Positions 18,255 through 26,648 are shown, counted from the stretch's first letter. The stretch is DNA of 64,000 nt from JBCCOW01 sp039025855 (GCA_039025855.1 JBCCNL010000007.1:46654-110653), one strand, 5' to 3'. Translations and numbers: made by a program. Notes: a model not told the origin generated them from the letters alone.

Positions 18255-18422
18255 TTTACGGTCACGGGCATCGCTTCCCAAGCGGAGCAGGTCGCGGGTG
18301 AGGCGGCGTTGGTGGGTCGCCCGGCGTTGTTGTCTACGCCGCGGAGAGGTTGTCGGGGTCACACGCGCCACGCTTGGCGTATCGGCGGGGGGTCGGCGTG
18401 GGCGTGAATGGAGAGGCGGGGC

Positions 18423-18452
18423 GGCCCACGGACACAGTCCGTGGGCTTCTGG
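18423..18452 (+). repeat. Palindromic repeat, GCCCACGG type
   Basis: Perfect 10-bp stem GCCCACGGAC-ACA-GTCCGTGGGC followed by TTCTGG, ending 8 bp before the FGE stop codon at 18461. Compared with the other copies the inner stem is changed on both sides (GAC/GTC against GAT/ATC and GTG/CAC). Confidence 0.85.
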
Positions 18453-18460
18453 AGCGGAGT

Positions 18461-19576
18461 CTAAAGATCGCGGACACAGCGGAAGCCGTTGTTGGTGGTC
18501 GCGGAGTCGGGGGTGTTGGCGGTGCGGGCGCCGAGGCGGTAGCGGTTGCAGTAGGAGCGGTGGCAGAGGTAGGAGCCGCCCTTCTGGACCTTGTGGGTGA
18601 AGGCCTCGCCGGGGTAGTCGTCAGGCTGAGGGGCGGGTTGGGGGCCGCGGGGGTTGTCGCGGGTCGCGGGGGTGTCGGCTTGGTGGTGGGTGGGGGACCA
18701 CCAGTCGGCGGTCCACTCCCAGACATTGCCGGAGACGTTGTAGAGGCCAAGGTCGTTGGGCTTGAAGGCGTCGACGGGGCAGGTGCCGGTGTAGCCGTCG
18801 GCGGCGGAGTTGTGGTCGGGGAAGTCGCCTTGCCAAACGTTGCACCGGTGCTGGCCGCGGGGTTCGAGCTGGTTGCCCCAGGGGTAGACCTGCTGGTCCC
18901 GGCCGCCGCGGGCGGCGCGTTCCCACTCGGCCTCGGTGGGCAGACGTTTGCCGGCCCACTTGCAGTAGGCGATGGCGTCGGACCAGGAGACGTGGACCAC
19001 GGGGTGGTCGTCGAGGCCTTTGAGGTCGGAGCGTTCGCCGTAGGGCTTGTCCCACTTCGCGCCGGGGACGGCAACCCACCAGCGGAGACCGGGCACGGCA
19101 GCCTGTTGGCGGAGTTTGTCGGCGAATTTCTTAGAGAGGTGGATATGGAAGACGAAAGACCAGCCGAAGCGTTCGGCCTCGGTGGTGTAGCCGGTCTTGG
19201 CGATGAAGGCGGCGAAGTCGGCGTTGGAGACGGCGGTGGCGTCGATGTAGTAACCGGGGGTGGAGACTTCGCGGATCGGGCCTTCGCCGTCGTCGGGGAA
19301 GCCTTCGGGGTCGTCGGTGCCCATGCGGAAGGACCCGGGATTGATGCGGATCATGCCGTCGGTGGAGCCGGTGTCGGCGTGGGGGATGTTGTCGGCGGGG
19401 GGGACGAGGGGCGCGGCACCGCTGGCCGCGGCGGCCTGGGTGGCGACGTCGGCCTGGAAACGGGCGGCGACGGAGCCGGAGGGCTTGACGGGAGGCGCGG
19501 GGACGTCCGCGGCGGAGGGGGTGCAGCAGGCCTTTTTGAGAGGGGCATTTGAGGATTGGACGGGGGGTTGATCCAT
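18461..19576 (-). CDS. Formylglycine-generating enzyme (sulfatase-activating)
   Basis: Converts the active-site Cys (or Ser) of sulfatases to formylglycine. The 371-residue protein carries the FGE-sulfatase domain from about residue 72: RINPGSFRMGTDD, DATAVSNADFAAFI, HPVVHVSWSDAIAYCKWAGK, RLPTEAEWERAARGG, YNVSGNVWEWTADWW and the catalytic GGSYLCHRSYCNRYR with the Cys pair C338/C343, then NTPDSATTNNGFRCV. The paired cysteines mark a true aerobic FGE and not one of the many FGE-like domains that lack them. Residues 1-70 are low-complexity Ala/Pro without a clear signal peptide. No sulfatase is nearby. Confidence 0.93.
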   Translation of the reverse strand: MDQPPVQSSNAPLKKACCTPSAADVPAPPVKPSGSVAARFQADVATQAAAASGAAPLVPPADNIPHADTGSTDGMIRINPGSFRMGTDDPEGFPDDGEGPIREVSTPGYYIDATAVSNADFAAFIAKTGYTTEAERFGWSFVFHIHLSKKFADKLRQQAAVPGLRWWVAVPGAKWDKPYGERSDLKGLDDHPVVHVSWSDAIAYCKWAGKRLPTEAEWERAARGGRDQQVYPWGNQLEPRGQHRCNVWQGDFPDHNSAADGYTGTCPVDAFKPNDLGLYNVSGNVWEWTADWWSPTHHQADTPATRDNPRGPQPAPQPDDYPGEAFTHKVQKGGSYLCHRSYCNRYRLGARTANTPDSATTNNGFRCVRDL

Positions 19577-19599
19577 AAGGAGAGTTTATGGGATGACGT

Positions 19600-19634
19600 A
19601 GCCCGCACATGATGCGAGATCATGTGCGGGCTTT
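19600..19634 (+). repeat. Long perfect hairpin between divergent genes
   Basis: AGCCCGCACATGAT (19600-19613), loop GCGAG, ATCATGTGCGGGCT (19619-19632), then TT: a perfect 14-bp stem with the GCCC...GGGCTT frame of the dispersed palindromes. It lies between the FGE and M16 starts, so it could also affect initiation on either side. Confidence 0.8.
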
Positions 19635-19669
19635 GGGTTGAGCGGTGTGGGGTCGCTATGATCGCGGGT

Positions 19670-20923
19670 ATGAGTGACGTGTTTGAGCATCGGTTGGACA
19701 ACGGGTTGGTGTTGGTGGCGGAGCCGATCGCGGCGGCGGCGTCGGTGGCGATGACGCTGATGACACCTGGGGGGTTGGCGGCCCAGCCGGAGGATCAGCT
19801 GGGGGTCGCGCCGGTGTTGGCGGAGATGGTGACGCGGGGTGCGGGGGGCAAGGGGGCGCGGGAGCACAGCGAGGCGTTGGACGAGTTGGGGGTGCAGCGG
19901 GGGGTGTCGACGGGGGGGCAGTTCTTGTCGGTGTCGGCGTCGATGCTGGGGGAGAAGCTGGGTGACGCACTGCCGTTGTTGGTGGACATGGTGCGTCGGC
20001 CGAACCTGGAGGAGGCGTCGCTGGGGCCGAGCGTGGAGTTGGCGTTGCAGTCGCTTGAAGCGCTGAAGGATGACCCGCAGGGGCGGTCGATGGTGCGGTT
20101 GCGGGAGGCGCACTATCCGGAGCCGTTGAACCGGTCGTCGTACGGGCGGGCGGGGGACATCGAGGGGCTGACGCTGGATTGTGTGCGGGCGTACGCGGCG
20201 AAGCGGTGCGTGGCGGGCGGGTCGGTGCTGGGGGTGGCGGGGGCGTTTGACTGGGATGAGCTGAAGGCGATGGTGGAGGAGGTCTTGGGGGATTGGCAAG
20301 GATCGGCAGAACCGAAATCGCCGGGCGAGGTGCCGGAGCGGGCGTATCACCACGAGTCGGCGGAAACGAACCAAGTGCATATTGGGTTGGCGTATGACGC
20401 GCCGCCGGCGACGGCGGAGGACGCGGTGCTGCAGCGGTTCGCGGCGTCGGTGCTGTCGGGCGGGATGGCGGGACGGCTGTTCACGGAGGTGCGGGAGAAG
20501 CGGGGGCTGTGTTATTCGGTGGGCGTGCGGTACGCGGAGCAGCGGGAGCTCGGTGCGGTGCTGGGGTATGCGGGGACGACGACGCAGCGGGCACAGGAGA
20601 CGCTGGACGTGTTTGTGGGTGAGCTGGCCCGGCTGTCGGAGGGGATAACGGAAGCGGAGTTTGAGCGGGCGAAGGTCGGGTTGAAGTCGGGGCTGGTGAT
20701 GCAGGGCGAGTCGACGGGGGCACGGGCGTCGGCGATCGCGGGTGATGTGTACACGTTCGGGGCGCCACGGACGCTGGCGGCGCGGGCGGCGCAGGTCGAT
20801 GGGGTGACGCTTGAGGCGGTGAATGGGTACGTGGCGTCGCACCGGTTGGGGGCGTTGACGGTGATGACGGTGGGGCCGGAGGAATTGAAGCTGCCGGTGC
20901 TTGAGGGTGTGGGTGCGGCGTGA
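19670..20923 (+). CDS. M16-family pseudopeptidase (zinc ligands absent)
   Basis: A 417-residue protein with the two-domain M16B architecture (mitochondrial processing peptidase/PqqL-like). The N-terminal half reads DQLGVAPVLAEMVTRGAGG where active members have A-H-F-L-E-H-M; all three key residues are replaced (H to P, E to A, H to E), so the zinc site is lost. The C-terminal half keeps the Arg/Tyr substrate-binding signature, GGMAGRLFTEVREKRGLCYS. This resembles the non-catalytic subunit of M16B heterodimers, but no active partner lies beside it. The ATG at 19670 gives the usual N-terminus (FEHRLDNGLVLVAEP). It is likely cytoplasmic or periplasmic; no signal peptide is seen. Confidence 0.85.
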   Translation: MSDVFEHRLDNGLVLVAEPIAAAASVAMTLMTPGGLAAQPEDQLGVAPVLAEMVTRGAGGKGAREHSEALDELGVQRGVSTGGQFLSVSASMLGEKLGDALPLLVDMVRRPNLEEASLGPSVELALQSLEALKDDPQGRSMVRLREAHYPEPLNRSSYGRAGDIEGLTLDCVRAYAAKRCVAGGSVLGVAGAFDWDELKAMVEEVLGDWQGSAEPKSPGEVPERAYHHESAETNQVHIGLAYDAPPATAEDAVLQRFAASVLSGGMAGRLFTEVREKRGLCYSVGVRYAEQRELGAVLGYAGTTTQRAQETLDVFVGELARLSEGITEAEFERAKVGLKSGLVMQGESTGARASAIAGDVYTFGAPRTLAARAAQVDGVTLEAVNGYVASHRLGALTVMTVGPEELKLPVLEGVGAA

Positions 20924-20928
20924 CGGCT

Positions 20929-20957
20929 GGGGGCCTGAAGGCCCCCGCTAAACGGGC
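20929..20957 (+). repeat. Palindromic repeat, GCTAAACGG type
   Basis: GGGGGCC-TGAA-GGCCCCC followed by GCTAAACGGGC, 5 bp after the M16-like stop. The tail GCTAAACGG recurs at 61453 and, nearly the same, at 63974; 54453 has GCTAAATGG. Confidence 0.8.
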
Positions 20958-20987
20958 TGGTGAATCGGGTGGGAGGAGGTCGTTGGA

Positions 20988-21617
20988 ATGCGTGTGTTGA
21001 TTACGGCGGGGCCGACGCGGGAGCCGTTGGACGAGGTGCGGTATCTGTCGAACCGGTCGTCGGGGCGGTTGGGCATTGCGTTGGCGGAGGCCGCGGCGCA
21101 CGCGGGGCATGAGACGACGCTGCTATTGGGGCCGGGCATCCGGGCGCCGGTACCGTCGCATGGGTTGGCGGTGGAGCGGTTCACGTCGGCGGGTTCGCTG
21201 GAGGGGTTGTTGGGGCAGCGGTTCCCGGAGTGCGAGGTGTTGATCATGGCGGCGGCGGTGGCGGACTATCGCCCGGCGGCGTACACGGAGGGGAAGCTCA
21301 AGCGGCGCGAGGGCGAGAAGATGGTGCTGGAGTTGGAGTCGATCCCGGACCTGGTGGCGGGGTGCGGGGCCAAGAAGCAGCAGGGGCAGAAGGTGATCGC
21401 GTTCGCGTTGGATGACCCGACGAATCTCGACGAGCAGGCGGCGGAGAAGATGCATCGGAAACGGGCGGACGCGATTGTGGCGAACCCGCTGGGGACGATG
21501 GACGGGCCGGACATCGATGCGTGTCTGGTGTTGGCGGGTGGCCAGCGGTTCACGCCGGGGCCGCTCAGCAAGGAGGCGTTTGCGGTGTGGTTGATCGGTC
21601 AATTGGGGCAGGTGTGA
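20988..21617 (+). CDS. coaB: Phosphopantothenoylcysteine synthetase (stand-alone CoaB domain)
   Basis: Second step from phosphopantothenate toward coenzyme A: joins cysteine to 4'-phosphopantothenate using a nucleotide triphosphate. The 209-residue protein is the C-terminal half of the usual CoaBC (Dfp) fusion: VLITAGPTREPLDEVRYLSNRSSGRLGIALA at the start, LIMAAAVADYRP in the middle, KLKRREG and ANPLGTMDGPDIDACLV near the end. The flavin decarboxylase (CoaC) half is absent, so it must be encoded elsewhere. GGGAGGAGG lies about 10 bp before the ATG. It is 64 bp after the M16-like gene in the same direction. Confidence 0.92.
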   Translation: MRVLITAGPTREPLDEVRYLSNRSSGRLGIALAEAAAHAGHETTLLLGPGIRAPVPSHGLAVERFTSAGSLEGLLGQRFPECEVLIMAAAVADYRPAAYTEGKLKRREGEKMVLELESIPDLVAGCGAKKQQGQKVIAFALDDPTNLDEQAAEKMHRKRADAIVANPLGTMDGPDIDACLVLAGGQRFTPGPLSKEAFAVWLIGQLGQV

Positions 21618-21669
21618 GTCACCGGATTGAGGGGGTAGGCAAGGGCGATTCTGGGGTTAGACTACGGGA

Positions 21670-22758
21670 ATGCCTGTACCGAGTGCCCCGATGGAATTGA
21701 CGACGCAGAACCTCAACGTGGTGGGCTTGACGCCGCTGCGCAGCCCGAGCGAGTTGGAGGCGGAATTGCCGGCATCGGCGAGCGCGTTGGAGGCGGTGGC
21801 GGGGGCGCGGCAGGCGATCCAGGACATCCTGATGGGCAAGGACGGTCGGCTGTTGGTGGTGGTTGGGCCGTGCTCTATACACGATACGGGGGCGGCTCTG
21901 GAGTATGCGGGTCGGCTGCGGGGGTTGGCGGAGCGGGTGTCGGACCGGATGCTGGTGGTGATGCGGGCGTATTTCGAGAAGCCGAGGACGACGATGGGGT
22001 GGAAGGGGCTGATTAATGATCCGCATTTGGACGGGACGTTCGACATGCAGACGGGTCTGCGTCGGGCGCGGAAGCTGCTGATTGATATCGCGGAGCTGGG
22101 GCTGCCGACGGGCACGGAGCTGTTGGAGCCGATCACGCCACAGTTTCTGGATGATTTACTGGCGTGGGCGGCGGTGGGGGCGCGGACGACGGAGTCACAG
22201 ACGCACCGTCAGATGGCGTCGGGTTTGTCGATGCCGGTAGGGTTCAAGAACGCAACGAACGGGAACCTGCAGGTGGCGTTGGATGCGATGCAGGCGGCAC
22301 GGAATCCGCACCACTTCCTGGGGATCAATGAAGAAGGGCGGACGTGCGTGGTGGCGACGCGGGGGAACGCGTTCGGGCATGTGATCCTGCGGGGCGGGGC
22401 GGGGCGGCCAAACTATGACCCGGGGAATGTCGCGGACGCGGCGGCGGGGCTAGAGGCGGCGGGGCTGAACCCGCTGCTGATGGTGGACTGCTCGCATGCG
22501 AACTCGGGGAAGCAGCACGCGCGGCAGTCGGTGGTGTGGGAGTCGATCATCGAGCAGCGGCGGGCGGCGGCGGTGGGTGGGGCGGGTGGCGGGGTCTGCC
22601 CGATCATCGGGGCGATGATCGAGTCGTTCCTGGAGGAGGGGAATCAGAAGCTGACTGATCCGACGGACCTGTTGTACGGCGTGTCGGTGACAGATGCGTG
22701 TGTGGGCTGGGACGCGACAGAGCGGATGCTTATCGAGGGGTACGAGCGGTTGGTGTAG
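21670..22758 (+). CDS. aroF: 3-deoxy-7-phosphoheptulonate (DAHP) synthase, type I
   Basis: First enzyme of the shikimate pathway, condensing phosphoenolpyruvate and erythrose-4-phosphate. The 362-residue protein has the class I-alpha signatures LLVVVGPCSIHDTGAALEYA, MRAYFEKPRTTMGWKGLIND, GLPTGTELLEPITPQFLDD, GARTTESQTHRQMASGLSMP, GFKNATNG and LMVDCSHANSGKQ (metal-binding His and other active-site residues). The isoform (Phe-, Tyr- or Trp-sensitive) cannot be told from the sequence. aroK lies about 39 kb away. Confidence 0.95.
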   Translation: MPVPSAPMELTTQNLNVVGLTPLRSPSELEAELPASASALEAVAGARQAIQDILMGKDGRLLVVVGPCSIHDTGAALEYAGRLRGLAERVSDRMLVVMRAYFEKPRTTMGWKGLINDPHLDGTFDMQTGLRRARKLLIDIAELGLPTGTELLEPITPQFLDDLLAWAAVGARTTESQTHRQMASGLSMPVGFKNATNGNLQVALDAMQAARNPHHFLGINEEGRTCVVATRGNAFGHVILRGGAGRPNYDPGNVADAAAGLEAAGLNPLLMVDCSHANSGKQHARQSVVWESIIEQRRAAAVGGAGGGVCPIIGAMIESFLEEGNQKLTDPTDLLYGVSVTDACVGWDATERMLIEGYERLV

Positions 22759-22814
22759 GCGTGGAGTGGGTGGCAGCGCGGGGGCCGCGACCACCGGCCC
22801 CACCACTCGCGGCT

Positions 22815-23777
22815 TTATGGGATGAATTCGAAGACGCGGGGGATGAGGTAGGTCTCGGGGCTGAGTAGGAGGCTATGGTGGTCGCGGTGGGGGACGAGTT
22901 CGAGCGTGGTGTTTGGGGGGCGGCCGTCGAAGAGCGTGTGGGCGTTGTGGGGTGGGGCGTGGCGGTCGTCGAGGCCGTGGAGGATGAGCCAGGGGAGGTC
23001 GGGGGGGAGGTTGGCGGCGGCGTGGAGGGGTGTAGGTGGGTCGTGTTGTAGGGCTTTGCGTTGGGTGCGTCGGGCGGCGTGGGTGATCCAGCTCGGGGGA
23101 GTCAACAGAAGGAAGGGGTGAGCGGCGTGACGGGCATAGGACGCGATGGCGGCGTTGGGGTCGGCGAAGGGAGCGAGGGTGATCAGGGCGGTGGGTGTGA
23201 AGGGGGGGTCGGGGTGGGCGGCGAGATGGAGGGCGGTGGTGGCGCCATAGGAGATGCCGAAGAGGACGAGGGGTTGGAGGGGGGCGGGCCCACGGATGGA
23301 ATCCGTGAGCTTCGGAGGGTTGTTGTGTAGATGTTTGAGGAGAAGGACGAGGGACTCGGCTTCGCGGAGGCCGAAGGTGGGTTGATCGGGAGAGGATCGG
23401 CCGTGGCCGGGGAGGTCGGGGGCGAGTACCGTGTAGCCGGCTTGGCGGAAGGCGTGGATCCAGGGGCGGAGGGCGGGTTGGCGGGCGGAGTGTGCGTAGG
23501 TGTGGAGGAGTAGGGCGAGGGGGGGGTGAGGAGCCCGGGGGTGGCTACCCCCGGGCTTTAGGGGGAGGGGGTGGTAGAAGTCGGCGTGGAGGGTGACGCC
23601 GTTATCGAGTTCGACGCGGAGGGCCTGAGAGCCTTCGGGTTGATCGTGTTCGTCGCTGGGGTTGGTGAGGGTTTTGAGGATGGGCTGGCGGTTGGGGGGG
23701 CGATAGGCGTAATGGGCGACGAGGGCGTGGCAGCCGGGAAGGGTGAGCAGGAGCAGTGGCAGCGCGAGAGCCCACAC
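22815..23777 (-). CDS. Exported alpha/beta hydrolase (lipoprotein) with embedded palindromic inserts
   Basis: A 320-residue hydrolase read from a GTG at 23777, which gives VWALALPLLLLTLPGC: a lipoprotein signal with lipobox LPGC. The fold is visible as LLLHTYAHSARQ, VLAPDLPGHGRSS, the nucleophile elbow LFGISYGATTAL (Ser), PWLILHGLDDRHAP (Asp region) and VPHRDHHSLLLSP (His). Two palindromic repeats lie inside the frame, encoding LPLKPGGSHPRAPHPP (23532-23565) and the DSIRGPAP segment (23287-23316), in surface-loop positions. A third palindrome overlaps its start and the prmC stop. Substrate unknown. The start codon is inferred from the lipobox. Confidence 0.78.
   Translation of the reverse strand: MWALALPLLLLTLPGCHALVAHYAYRPPNRQPILKTLTNPSDEHDQPEGSQALRVELDNGVTLHADFYHPLPLKPGGSHPRAPHPPLALLLHTYAHSARQPALRPWIHAFRQAGYTVLAPDLPGHGRSSPDQPTFGLREAESLVLLLKHLHNNPPKLTDSIRGPAPLQPLVLFGISYGATTALHLAAHPDPPFTPTALITLAPFADPNAAIASYARHAAHPFLLLTPPSWITHAARRTQRKALQHDPPTPLHAAANLPPDLPWLILHGLDDRHAPPHNAHTLFDGRPPNTTLELVPHRDHHSLLLSPETYLIPRVFEFIP
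23287..23316 (+). repeat. Palindromic repeat inside the hydrolase gene, GCCCACGG type
   Basis: GGCCCACGGAT-GGA-ATCCGTGAGC followed by TTCGGA. It is almost identical to the copy at 16503 but lies inside coding sequence, in frame, between the helix ending HNNPPK and the strand LVLFGISYG. One mismatch near the stem base. Confidence 0.8.
23532..23565 (+). repeat. Palindromic repeat inside the hydrolase gene, GGGCTTTAGGG tail
   Basis: AGCCCGGGGGT-GGCT-ACCCCCGGGCT followed by TTAGGGGG: a 10-11 bp perfect stem lying in frame in the hydrolase coding sequence and read there as Pro/Gly/His-rich residues. Confidence 0.8.
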
Positions 23778-23802
23778 AAGGCTGCGCCATGTGTGGGCTT
23801 TA
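23769..23802 (+). repeat. Palindrome spanning the prmC stop and hydrolase start
   Basis: AGCCCACACA, an A-A mismatch, GGC-TGC-GCC, then TGTGTGGGCTTTA. The outer 9-10 bp stem is perfect. The TTA at its right end is the prmC stop codon on the minus strand, and the left arm contains the likely GTG start of the hydrolase. Confidence 0.75.
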
Positions 23803-24672
23803 AGTGGAGGCGACGAGGACGCGGGGTTTGGCTTCGTGGTCGGGGAGGATGGCGACGTTGAGGAGGCCGGCGTCTTCGGCGAGGCGTTTGGCTTCGGGTG
23901 CGGAGACGGATGCGATCTCGATGGCGAGTTGGCCGCCGGGGTGGAGGTGTTGTTTAGCGTGCTGGATGAGAGGCCGGACCAGGTCGAGGCCGTCGGGGCC
24001 GCCGCGGAGGGCGAGCTCGGGTTCGTGGTCTTTGACGGTGGGTTCGACGGCATCCCATTCATGGTCGGGGATGTAGGGCGGGTTGGCCAGCAGGTAGTGG
24101 GCTTTGAGCTGGCCGAGGGGTTCGAGGCCGTTGCCCTGGCGGAACTCGATGCGGTGGTCGACCCGATGGGCCTTGGCGTTGTCGGCGGCGAGGTCGAGGG
24201 CGTCTTGGGAAAGGTCGGTGGCGATGATCTGCGGGGTGAGGTTCTGCTTGGTCCAGTTGACGGCGAGGGCGATGGCGATGGCGCCTGAGCCGGTGCAGAG
24301 GTCGATGGCGACGGGATGGGCGAAGCCGGGCGTTCGGCGTTGGTGCTGGAGGACGTGTTCGACGAGGGTTTCGGTGGAGGGGCGGGGGATGAGGACGCGG
24401 CGATCGACCTTGAGGTCGAGGGCGAAGAAGGGGGCGTGCCCGACGAGGTAGTCGACGGGTTCGTGGTCGAGTGCGCGTTCGACGAGCCCCCGGAAGGTGG
24501 CGCGTTCGAGGTCAGACGCGGGACGCTCGGGGTGCATGTAGAGCTCGAGGCGTTTGCAGCTGAGCGTGTGGGCCAAGAGCATCTCGGCCTGGACGCGGGG
24601 GGCGTCGAGGCGTTTTTTTTCGAAAGCAGCGGTCGTCCACTGGAGGAGTTGTTGGGTGGTCCAGGTGGGCAT
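23800..24672 (-). CDS. prmC: Release factor glutamine methyltransferase
   Basis: N5-methylates the Gln of the GGQ motif in release factors RF1 and RF2. The 290-residue protein has an N-terminal helical domain (FEKKRLDAPRVQAEMLLAH, the family signature), DYLVGHAPFFALDLKVDRRVLIPRPSTETL, the SAM motif DLCTGSGAIAIALA and the catalytic LLANPPYIPDHEWD (NPPY). Length is normal. Its stop codon is inside the palindrome shared with the downstream hydrolase gene, and that hydrolase start lies 23 bp downstream. Confidence 0.95.
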   Translation of the reverse strand: MPTWTTQQLLQWTTAAFEKKRLDAPRVQAEMLLAHTLSCKRLELYMHPERPASDLERATFRGLVERALDHEPVDYLVGHAPFFALDLKVDRRVLIPRPSTETLVEHVLQHQRRTPGFAHPVAIDLCTGSGAIAIALAVNWTKQNLTPQIIATDLSQDALDLAADNAKAHRVDHRIEFRQGNGLEPLGQLKAHYLLANPPYIPDHEWDAVEPTVKDHEPELALRGGPDGLDLVRPLIQHAKQHLHPGGQLAIEIASVSAPEAKRLAEDAGLLNVAILPDHEAKPRVLVAST

Positions 24673-24677
24673 TAATG

Positions 24678-24709
24678 TAGGCGCTAGGGGTGGGGGGTTA
24701 GGCGCTAGG
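24678..24709. repeat. Direct repeat of TAGGCGCTAGG
   Basis: Two identical 11-bp words (24678-24688 and 24699-24709), 10 bp apart, just upstream of the prmC start. The CTAG-containing words recall the elements at 47211 and 62381. Confidence 0.5.
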
Positions 24710-24790
24710 TGGCGTGGCGTTGGCCTGCGGTGATCGCCAAGATGCCAGGGCGGGTAGAGCGTAGCGGGTGGGTGGGTTTAGCATGAGGGG

Positions 24791-26563
24791 ATGACGGACG
24801 TGGAACAGTTGTGGTCGGTTCGGGTGATGCTGTGGGCGGACCGTTGGCGGTGGGTGGTGTTCTGCGGCTTGGGCGCGATGCTGCTGGGGCTGTGGGACAC
24901 GGGCTGGCGGATCACGGGGGAGTCGGCACGGTTGGCGTGGGTGGCGCGGGGTTGGGTGCAGACGGGCAGCTGGGTGGACCCGGACGGGCATCACGCGGCG
25001 TTGTCGCCGGGGATGCTTCGGCTGTACGGGTGGATGATGCGTGGGCTGGGCGACGGGTGGATCGGGGGGGTGAACGCGGTGGTGATGATGGGCGCGGGGG
25101 CGGGGTTGTGGGCGACGTATCACGTGATGCGTCGGGCGGGTCGGATGGGAGTGGGTCTGCGGGGGTTGGGGTTGGAGGGGTTTGCGTTTGATCGGGATGG
25201 GCCGAGCGGGCAGGGGCTGAGCGAGTTGGCGAAGCGGGTGGGGCGGGGGCAGGCGGTGCTGGTGACGGTGATGCTGGGGTTGAGCATGCAGTGGGCGGCA
25301 TCGACGGTTCGGCCGTTGACGGACGGGCTGTTTCTGGGCGGGGTGATGCTCGTGTGGTTGGGGGTGGAGGTAGTCATTGAGGGGTGGTCGCGTCGGGCGG
25401 TGCGGGCGCGTCGGCGTCGGTTACGGGACGAGTGGGCGTCGGGGGGAGAGGGGGCGGGTCGGGAGACGTGGGTCGGTCGGCTGCGTCGTGCGGGTCTGGG
25501 GTGGTGGGTAATCAAGGGGGTGGCGTTGATCGGGGGGGGGCTGGCGTGGGCGTCGCTGTGGCGGAGCGTGTGGGTGGTGCTGGTGGCGGCGATCGGGCTG
25601 GGGCTGGTAGTGGAGTTGCTGCGGGCGGTGGTGTGGCGGGCGCCGCCGCGGGAGGGGTTGGGGGTGGGTCGGCGGCTGCGTGCGGCGGTGGTGTGGGGCG
25701 GGGGTGCGTTGGTGGTGTTGGGGGGTTTGGCGGGTGCGTACCGGGTGTGGGTGGTGGGGCTGGACCCGGCGCTGGGGTGGGGGCCGGACCAGCGGGTGTT
25801 CTGGGAGGCGCTTCGTCAGGTGGATATTCGGCTAGGTTCGAACGTGGTGACGTTGCTGGGGGAGGCGTCGCCTTGCGGGGTGTTTGGGGTGGGGCTGGGC
25901 TGGGCGGGGTGGGTGCTGGGCCCGGTGGCGTTGGGGCTGGCGGTGGTGTTGGCGTGGCGGGTGCGACCGATGTGGTCGTGCTGGGTGGGGTTGCTGGTGT
26001 TGCAGTGGCTGATAGTGCAGCCGTTGGATCGGTATGTGCTGGCGTGCTTGCCGATCGTGGCGTGGGCGTGGTGGCGGATGGCGGTGGTAGTGGAGGGGTG
26101 GGTGCGGGGTGGTGTGGGCCGGCGTGGGCTCCGGGCGGGGGTGGTGCTTGGGGTGCTGGGGTTCTGGCTGGTGGTGAACGGGTTGGGGGTGGGGCGGTTG
26201 CTGGTGGAGCAGCGGTGGGATGGGAGCCGGTCGGCGTACCGTGGGGGGATGTATGGGGCGGTGGAGGAGTTGGCGGGGGTAGTGGCGGAGGAGACACCGA
26301 GCGATGCGGTGTTGATTGGCTCGCGGGGGTTGCCGGCGATGGAGCTGGGGTATCTGTCGGAGCGTCGGGTGGTCCGGGAGCTGCGGTTTGAAGAAGAGCT
26401 GGGGTTGCCAACGGCGTCGGCGTATTACGTGCTAGAGCCGATCGGGGAGGTGACGGCGTTGGAGTTGACGCGGCGGGGTTGGCACGCGGGGGAGCAGGTG
26501 GGTTGGGTGGGGTATGGCGGGGACGGGGCGGGTGTGGGGCTGCGGCGGGTGTGGGCGGAGTGA
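24791..26563 (+). CDS. Multi-spanning membrane glycosyltransferase-like protein (GT-C fold)
   Basis: A 590-residue integral membrane protein with about 10 hydrophobic segments. The first periplasmic loop (ITGESARLAWVARGWVQTGSW, then HHAALSPGM) resembles that of GT39/ArnT-type transferases, which use a lipid-linked sugar and an acidic residue in this loop. Later segments such as LQWLIVQPLDRYVLACLPIV match the R-Y-x-L-x-x-L-P pattern of the same group. A soluble C-terminal part follows (ETPSDAVLIGSRGLPAMELG). Donor and acceptor cannot be predicted. The plus strand is extremely G-rich here. Confidence 0.65.
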   Translation: MTDVEQLWSVRVMLWADRWRWVVFCGLGAMLLGLWDTGWRITGESARLAWVARGWVQTGSWVDPDGHHAALSPGMLRLYGWMMRGLGDGWIGGVNAVVMMGAGAGLWATYHVMRRAGRMGVGLRGLGLEGFAFDRDGPSGQGLSELAKRVGRGQAVLVTVMLGLSMQWAASTVRPLTDGLFLGGVMLVWLGVEVVIEGWSRRAVRARRRRLRDEWASGGEGAGRETWVGRLRRAGLGWWVIKGVALIGGGLAWASLWRSVWVVLVAAIGLGLVVELLRAVVWRAPPREGLGVGRRLRAAVVWGGGALVVLGGLAGAYRVWVVGLDPALGWGPDQRVFWEALRQVDIRLGSNVVTLLGEASPCGVFGVGLGWAGWVLGPVALGLAVVLAWRVRPMWSCWVGLLVLQWLIVQPLDRYVLACLPIVAWAWWRMAVVVEGWVRGGVGRRGLRAGVVLGVLGFWLVVNGLGVGRLLVEQRWDGSRSAYRGGMYGAVEELAGVVAEETPSDAVLIGSRGLPAMELGYLSERRVVRELRFEEELGLPTASAYYVLEPIGEVTALELTRRGWHAGEQVGWVGYGGDGAGVGLRRVWAE

Positions 26564-26590
26564 GCGGAGGAGACATAGTTGGCAAGCGCG

Positions 26591-26620
26591 GGCCCACGGT
26601 GGGACACCGTGGGCTTCTGT
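26591..26620 (+). repeat. Palindromic repeat, GCCCACGG type
   Basis: Perfect stem GCCCACGGTG-GGA-CACCGTGGGC followed by TTCTGT, between the convergent glycosyltransferase (stop 26563) and cox III (stop 26649) genes. The inner three base pairs differ from the copy at 18423 in both arms. Confidence 0.85.
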
Positions 26621-26648
26621 CGGGATGAGGTGGTTTGGGTGGGTGGGG

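Noticed and set aside
19577..19596. AAGGAG followed by ATG GGA TGA (a start-codon-plus-one mini-frame) on the plus strand
   Set aside because: It overlaps the FGE start region on the other strand and nothing supports its translation; probably chance.
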